Below, piece by piece: positions 30,053-33,088 of a DNA stretch of 33,088 nt (positions are counted from its first letter, which is position 1; each line of letters starts with the position of its first letter). Position numbers and translations under genes: made by a program. The notes beneath the pieces are model-generated. The model ran no database searches, had not been told where the DNA came from, and saw only the letters and a list, made by a program, of their open reading frames with translations. This DNA comes from an uncultured Lentisphaerota bacterium (lineage in GTDB: Bacteria; Verrucomicrobiota; Kiritimatiellia; CAIQIC01), in assembly GCA_903871765.1 (NCBI GenBank), contig CAIQIC010000261.1, positions 1 through 33,088 on the forward strand, in the 5' to 3' direction.

Positions 30053-30937
30053 ATGAATTTGCCCGACGAAACAGCACCCACCATCAAGAAACCATCCATG
30101 CATAAAACCATTAATGACCTGGTGCAACTCCAGGAATTACTGGCGGCGCGCGCGCAGCAGGTCGCGTCCATGCCGGATGCCCGGTTGACGCAGCTCGAAG
30201 CGGCGATCAAAACGCTGTTTCAATCGCTGCCGCCGGACATCGCGCTGCGCTTCAAGCGCATCGAGGCGCGCAACCCGCTGGCCATCGTGCCGATCGCCAA
30301 CGGCATCTGTTCCGCCTGCGGCATGGCGCTGCCGGTCAGTCTCGTGCATGTCATCCACGCGGCCGAAAACCTCCATCAGTGCCCCAACTGTGCCCGGCTG
30401 CTCTACTACCGCGAAACCTATGCGCGGCGCATCCATAAACCGCCGGCCAAACGCGGCGAAACGCCCAAGGCGAACATCGAACGGTTTTCCTCAGCGGAGC
30501 TGATGATCCCGCAACTGGTCTCCAGCGGGCGCGACGAGGTGATCCGGGAGCTGTGCATGAAGCTGGAGGTCGAAGGTTTCGTGGACAACGGCAACCAGCT
30601 CTTCGAGCAGGCGCTCAAGCGCGAGGCCATCGTCAGCACGGCGGTCGAGCACTCGCTCGCCTTTCCGCACGTCCGCGGCGTTGAGGGCGGCGGTTTGATC
30701 CTGGCCCTGGGCTTGCATCCCAAGGGCCTCAAGTTCGGCGGCCCGTCGCGCCTGCTGACGAAAATCATTTTCTTCATGGTCATTCCCACGGCCGCCAGCG
30801 CCTTTTATCTCAAGCTGCTGGCGGGCCTGACGCGGACCTTCGAGAAAGAGGAGAACCGCAAGAAGCTGCTCGAAGCCGACACGCCCGAAAAGCTCTGGAA
30901 GACCCTGGTCAAGTTGACCAAGACCACGATTGTGTAA
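30053..30937 (+). CDS. Zinc-ribbon (CdsZ/DUF164-like) fused to PTS EIIA domain
   Basis: 294 residues. Residues 15-75 are helical and probably coiled coil (NDLVQLQELLAARAQQ, ARLTQLEAAIKTL). Residues 80-120 form a C4 zinc ribbon: ICSACGMALP (Cys86, Cys89) and HQCPNCARLLYY (Cys110, Cys113), as in the C-terminal ribbon of DUF164 proteins. Residues 145-294 form a PTS EIIA type-2 domain (fructose/PtsN class) with the phosphorylated His206 in EHSLAFPHVRG preceded by His200. There is no EIIB or EIIC domain, so it is more likely regulatory, as PtsN is, than transporting. Start: ATG at 30053 with AGAAGGAAAA upstream, not the TTG at 30032. No PTS gene is near. Domain calls are firm; the combined function is unknown. 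Confidence 0.87.
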   Translation: MNLPDETAPTIKKPSMHKTINDLVQLQELLAARAQQVASMPDARLTQLEAAIKTLFQSLPPDIALRFKRIEARNPLAIVPIANGICSACGMALPVSLVHVIHAAENLHQCPNCARLLYYRETYARRIHKPPAKRGETPKANIERFSSAELMIPQLVSSGRDEVIRELCMKLEVEGFVDNGNQLFEQALKREAIVSTAVEHSLAFPHVRGVEGGGLILALGLHPKGLKFGGPSRLLTKIIFFMVIPTAASAFYLKLLAGLTRTFEKEENRKKLLEADTPEKLWKTLVKLTKTTIV

Positions 30938-31150
30938 CGCTGCCATGCCGCCGACCGGAAATCCGGCTGCGCGCTGCTGCTGGCGCTGTTGTTCTTCACG
31001 GCCACGCCGGCGTTCTTCAGCTACTATGTGGATTACAACCGGGTGTTCATGGACGTCTACGTCCTGCTGGCGCTCAGCCTCGCCTTTACGCCCTGGCGCC
31101 GGCTGACGCAGGGCGTGCTGGCGCTGGCCGGTTGCGCCGGCGGCGCCTAG
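30938..31150 (+). pseudogene. Fragment of a membrane protein
   Basis: In the frame right after the preceding stop: SGCALLLALLFFTATPAFFS, then YYVDYNRVFMDVYVLLALSL and AFTPWRRLTQGVLALAGCAG, ending at a stop at 31148. Three hydrophobic stretches look like real membrane helices, and codon third positions are GC-rich. No start codon fits. Probably the last part of a lost membrane protein gene. Confidence 0.5.
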
Positions 31151-31173
31151 GGCTGCACAAGTGCTTCTTGTGG

Positions 31174-31193
31174 GCGGGACATCCTTGTCCCGC
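31174..31193. repeat. Hairpin repeat GCGGGACA-TCCT-TGTCCCGC
   Basis: A perfect 8-bp stem with a TCCT loop. This sequence class is dispersed in PVC genomes. It stands in the convergent gap between the EIIA-fusion remnant and the serine acetyltransferase gene, where it may act as a bidirectional terminator. Confidence 0.7.
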
Positions 31194-31266
31194 GTCTTTC
31201 TTTGGGCGCCCGCATCATCCGTCCGAGCTTGCTGACGCCCGAGGGCAGGGGATCATTTCCTTCTGC

Positions 31267-31290
31267 GGAGCGGAACGTATAAACGTTCCG
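31267..31290. repeat. Hairpin repeat CGGAACGT-ATAA-ACGTTCCG
   Basis: A fourth member of the family at 4140-4233, with the same GGAG flank and a perfect 8-bp stem. It lies 11 nt beyond the stop of the serine acetyltransferase gene, so it could end that transcript. Confidence 0.8.
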
Positions 31291-31300
31291 GCCGGACTCG

Positions 31301-32272
31301 TTACCCTTTTTTCCCGCGCCGGGGTTTGACCCGCAGTTCCGGATGTTCACCAGTGACGAAGCTGTTGGGCGGCACGCTGTCCATCAGGAACACGTTGCCG
31401 CCGATCGTCGAGCCGCGGCCGATGACGGTGTCGCCGCCCAGGATCGTGGCGTTGGAATAGATCACGACGTTGTCCTCCACCGTCGGATGGCGCTGGATGT
31501 GCTTGATCGGATGGCCGTGCTTGTCCAGCGGGAAGCTCTTGGCGCCAAGCGTCACGCCTTGGTAGAGCTTCACGCGGTTGCCGATGTGCGCCGTTTCGCC
31601 GATCACCACGCCCGTGCCGTGATCAATGAAGAAACCGTGGCCGATCTGTGCGCCCGGGTTGATGTCCACGCCCGTCTGCGCGTGCGTCCACTCGCTCATG
31701 ATCCGGGGCACGATGGGCACCGCCAGCCGGTACAACTCGTGGGCCAGCCGGTGCGACGCGATGGCCAGCAGGCCGGGGTACGCGAGCTGCACCTCGGCGT
31801 AGGTCAGCGCCGCCGGGTCGCCCTCGTAGGCCGCGCGCACGTCCTCGATCAGCATGGCGCGCACCTGCGGCAGCCGGGCATAGAAGGCATTCATCACGCG
31901 GACCGCCTCCCGCCGCGCATCGCCGCGCCGCGCCTGGCACTCGCTCCGCGCCGCCGCGCCCAGCCAGCGGAACGGCACGGCCCGCTCGATCTCCGGCCGC
32001 AGCAGCCGCCAGGTTTCGCTCAGCCGCCGCACCAGGAAAATGCCCAGCTCGTCCGCCGTCACGGGACCGGCCGACATCTTGCCGGGGAAAAGAATATCAA
32101 TCAGCGTGCGCAGCGCCTCGATGATCGGCGTCGGATTCGGATAATTGGTCAGCAGGCTCTCCGGGCGGTCGCCGTCCCGGGTGGCAAACAGCGGCAGCAA
32201 CGCCTGCGCCGTCCGGCACAGGCTGTATTCCATGTTGCTTGCCAGGCAGGCTGCTGGTTTTTTCTTTTTCAT
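31301..32272 (-). CDS. cysE: Serine O-acetyltransferase
   Basis: 323 residues. The long helical N-terminal domain (to about residue 185, with AEVQLAYPGLLAIASHRLAHELY) is followed by a left-handed beta-helix of hexapeptide repeats: GVDINPGAQIGHGFFIDHG, TGVVIGETAHIGNRVKLYQG and VTLGAKSFPLDKHGHPIKHI with the catalytic His in FIDHGTG. This is the first step of cysteine synthesis: acetyl-CoA plus L-serine gives O-acetylserine. Length and the RHPTVEDNVVIYSNATILGG insert mark the long EpsC-like type rather than the shorter enterobacterial CysE. The C-terminus (ELRVKPRRGKKG) lacks the usual Ile that binds CysK, so regulation by CysK may be absent. GGGGAG precedes the ATG by 6 nt. Upstream is the end of a secretion operon. 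Confidence 0.93.
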   Translation of the reverse strand: MKKKKPAACLASNMEYSLCRTAQALLPLFATRDGDRPESLLTNYPNPTPIIEALRTLIDILFPGKMSAGPVTADELGIFLVRRLSETWRLLRPEIERAVPFRWLGAAARSECQARRGDARREAVRVMNAFYARLPQVRAMLIEDVRAAYEGDPAALTYAEVQLAYPGLLAIASHRLAHELYRLAVPIVPRIMSEWTHAQTGVDINPGAQIGHGFFIDHGTGVVIGETAHIGNRVKLYQGVTLGAKSFPLDKHGHPIKHIQRHPTVEDNVVIYSNATILGGDTVIGRGSTIGGNVFLMDSVPPNSFVTGEHPELRVKPRRGKKG

Positions 32273-32301
32273 CGCGTGCTCCCCTCAAACCCGTGGGAAA
32301 T

Positions 32302-32361
32302 TTACTCCTCCCGCCGCCCTTTTCCAAGCTTTCGGCCGTGCAGGTATTTGATCGTCTTCAT
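32302..32361 (-). CDS. Tiny ORF or truncated gene start after gspM-like gene
   Basis: ATG at 32361, one nt after the stop of the GspM-like gene, gives MKTIKYLHGRKLGKGRREE and a stop. The tight spacing and operon-like position suggest the start of a further secretion gene cut short; a genuine 19-residue peptide is possible. Confidence 0.3.
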   Translation of the reverse strand: MKTIKYLHGRKLGKGRREE

Positions 32362-32362
32362 G

Positions 32363-33007
32363 CTAGGGCACGGCGGCGGGGCTGGACGTGGGCGACGCCG
32401 GGGCCGCCGGGAGCGGGACCACCGGCGTTGCGGGCGCCGGCGCGGCAGGTGCCGCGGCATCCTTTTTTTCCAGCGCCTCGAACACGAGCGTCGCGCGGCC
32501 GATGCCGGCGGCGTCCGTCGCGGCGAGGTCAAACTCCGCCAGCCGCCAGGGTGGGCGGCCGCGCTCGGCGGAGGCCAGCAGGGCGGTGAGCTCCGCCAAG
32601 CGAATCGTTTCCAGCTTCACTTCCGCCCGGCGCAGGGTCCACCCTGCAGCGGCAGGGACGGATTCGCGCAAGCGGAGGGCGTGCGTCCCGCTGGGCACGT
32701 ACTTCGCGACGAGCTCCGCCAGGGACGCCGGCTGGCGGGTGCGTAATTGCTCGAATTGTTGCACGGCCTGTTGCTCGCTTCGCCAGCCGGCTTCCAGCCG
32801 CCGCAGGGTGGCCACATCGGCGGCGCGGCGCTGGATGCGGTACAGGTCGGCGGACAGGGTGGCGAGCGAATGGGCCGAGAACAGCAAACCGACCGCCAGC
32901 GCCGCCAGGGCGGCGCCCGCCAGCCAGCGGAAAGGATCCGGCGCCGGCGCGGGCGGTACGGCTTCGGGCCCGGGCGCCAGGGAAGGATTGCGGCCGGGTG
33001 CGCTCAT
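32363..33007 (-). CDS. GspM/PilO-like type II secretion or type IV pilus protein
   Basis: 214 residues: a proline-rich cytoplasmic lead, one membrane helix (LAGAALAALAVGLLFSAHSL, about residues 29-48), a coiled-coil neck (YRIQRRAADVATLRRLEAGW), and a ferredoxin-like periplasmic domain (WTLRRAEVKLETIRLAELTA then LLASAERGRPPWRLAEFDL). A low-complexity Ala/Pro tail follows. This is the layout of GspM and PilO, which link the inner-membrane platform to the assembly ATPase through GspL/PilN. Assignment between the two is not possible here. Its ATG overlaps the stop of the upstream gene (ATGA), so it is translationally coupled to it. Substrate or pilus type unknown. Confidence 0.72.
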   Translation of the reverse strand: MSAPGRNPSLAPGPEAVPPAPAPDPFRWLAGAALAALAVGLLFSAHSLATLSADLYRIQRRAADVATLRRLEAGWRSEQQAVQQFEQLRTRQPASLAELVAKYVPSGTHALRLRESVPAAAGWTLRRAEVKLETIRLAELTALLASAERGRPPWRLAEFDLAATDAAGIGRATLVFEALEKKDAAAPAAPAPATPVVPLPAAPASPTSSPAAVP

Positions 33008-33088
33008 GGCTTGCGGCTCCCTTGCAGGGTAAAGCGGATGATTTCATCGGCCCCCGCTTCTTCGCGGGACAGCTCGACGGTATAGCCG
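33004..33088 (-). CDS. C-terminal end of an upstream gene, probably PilN/GspL-like (truncated by window)
   Basis: The last 27 codons read YTVELSREEAGADEIIRFTL then QGSRKP and a stop that overlaps the ATG of the GspM-like gene. The pattern fits the closing beta-strand of PilN/GspL-type proteins, which are the usual neighbour of GspM/PilO. Only the tail is visible. Confidence 0.5.
   Translation of the reverse strand, partial: GYTVELSREEAGADEIIRFTLQGSRKP

Overview
The window looks like a chromosome segment from a GC-rich member of the PVC superphylum, most likely Verrucomicrobiota or Kiritimatiellota. I infer this from gene content, not from a marker gene. Typical signs are Tat-type Gfo/Idh/MocA oxidoreductases (one beside a HEAT-repeat gene), a PQQ-type propeller, an HzsA-related PD40/cytochrome protein, secreted GH29 and GH16 enzymes, a BspA-type leucine-rich protein, a GH172/DUF2961 lipoprotein, and many short palindromic intergenic repeats. 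Most intact genes encode exported proteins, which suits a heterotroph that degrades polysaccharides.

Layout. 1-5.6 kb: end of an M28 peptidase, a small c-type cytochrome, an ICMT-like methyltransferase, a thioredoxin-like protein, an Old Yellow Enzyme and a radical SAM protein, with remnants of a sialate O-acetylesterase and a sodium:alanine-type symporter between them. 5.8-11.8 kb: Gfo/Idh/MocA oxidoreductase, alpha/beta hydrolase and PQQ-type propeller on the + strand, then a second oxidoreductase with a HEAT-repeat partner on the - strand. 12-14.2 kb: a BspA-type gene between two broken pieces of a radical SAM gene, a Mut7-C protein that has lost its nuclease core, and a tandem intergenic repeat. 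14.3-21.2 kb: GH29 alpha-L-fucosidase, GH16-type hydrolase and the large HzsA-related protein.

21.4-26.05 kb is the most unusual part. It is a degenerate integron: two truncated 5' ends of a tyrosine recombinase gene, both pointing left, followed by six small + strand genes. Five are each followed by a folded inverted repeat with attC architecture: AAC at the left end, GTT at the right end, complementary arms, and unpaired extra bases on the left arm. The sixth, a GH172/DUF2961 lipoprotein, is followed only by what looks like a collapsed attC. No complete integrase lies in the window, so this resembles a cassette array without its integrase. The cassette products are mainly small membrane or secreted proteins of unknown role. 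The array stops about 0.5 kb before a tRNA-Tyr gene.

26.7-33.1 kb: a membrane-anchored spermidine-synthase-like protein, an SGNH hydrolase, a zinc-ribbon/PTS-EIIA fusion, a serine O-acetyltransferase, and the end of a type II secretion/type IV pilus operon.

Two themes run through the window. Short hairpin repeats recur, with stems kept by paired changes, and one copy lies inside the peptidase reading frame. Gene debris is also unusually common: at least nine recognisable fragments lie at gene boundaries, which points to repeated insertion, recombination and deletion.
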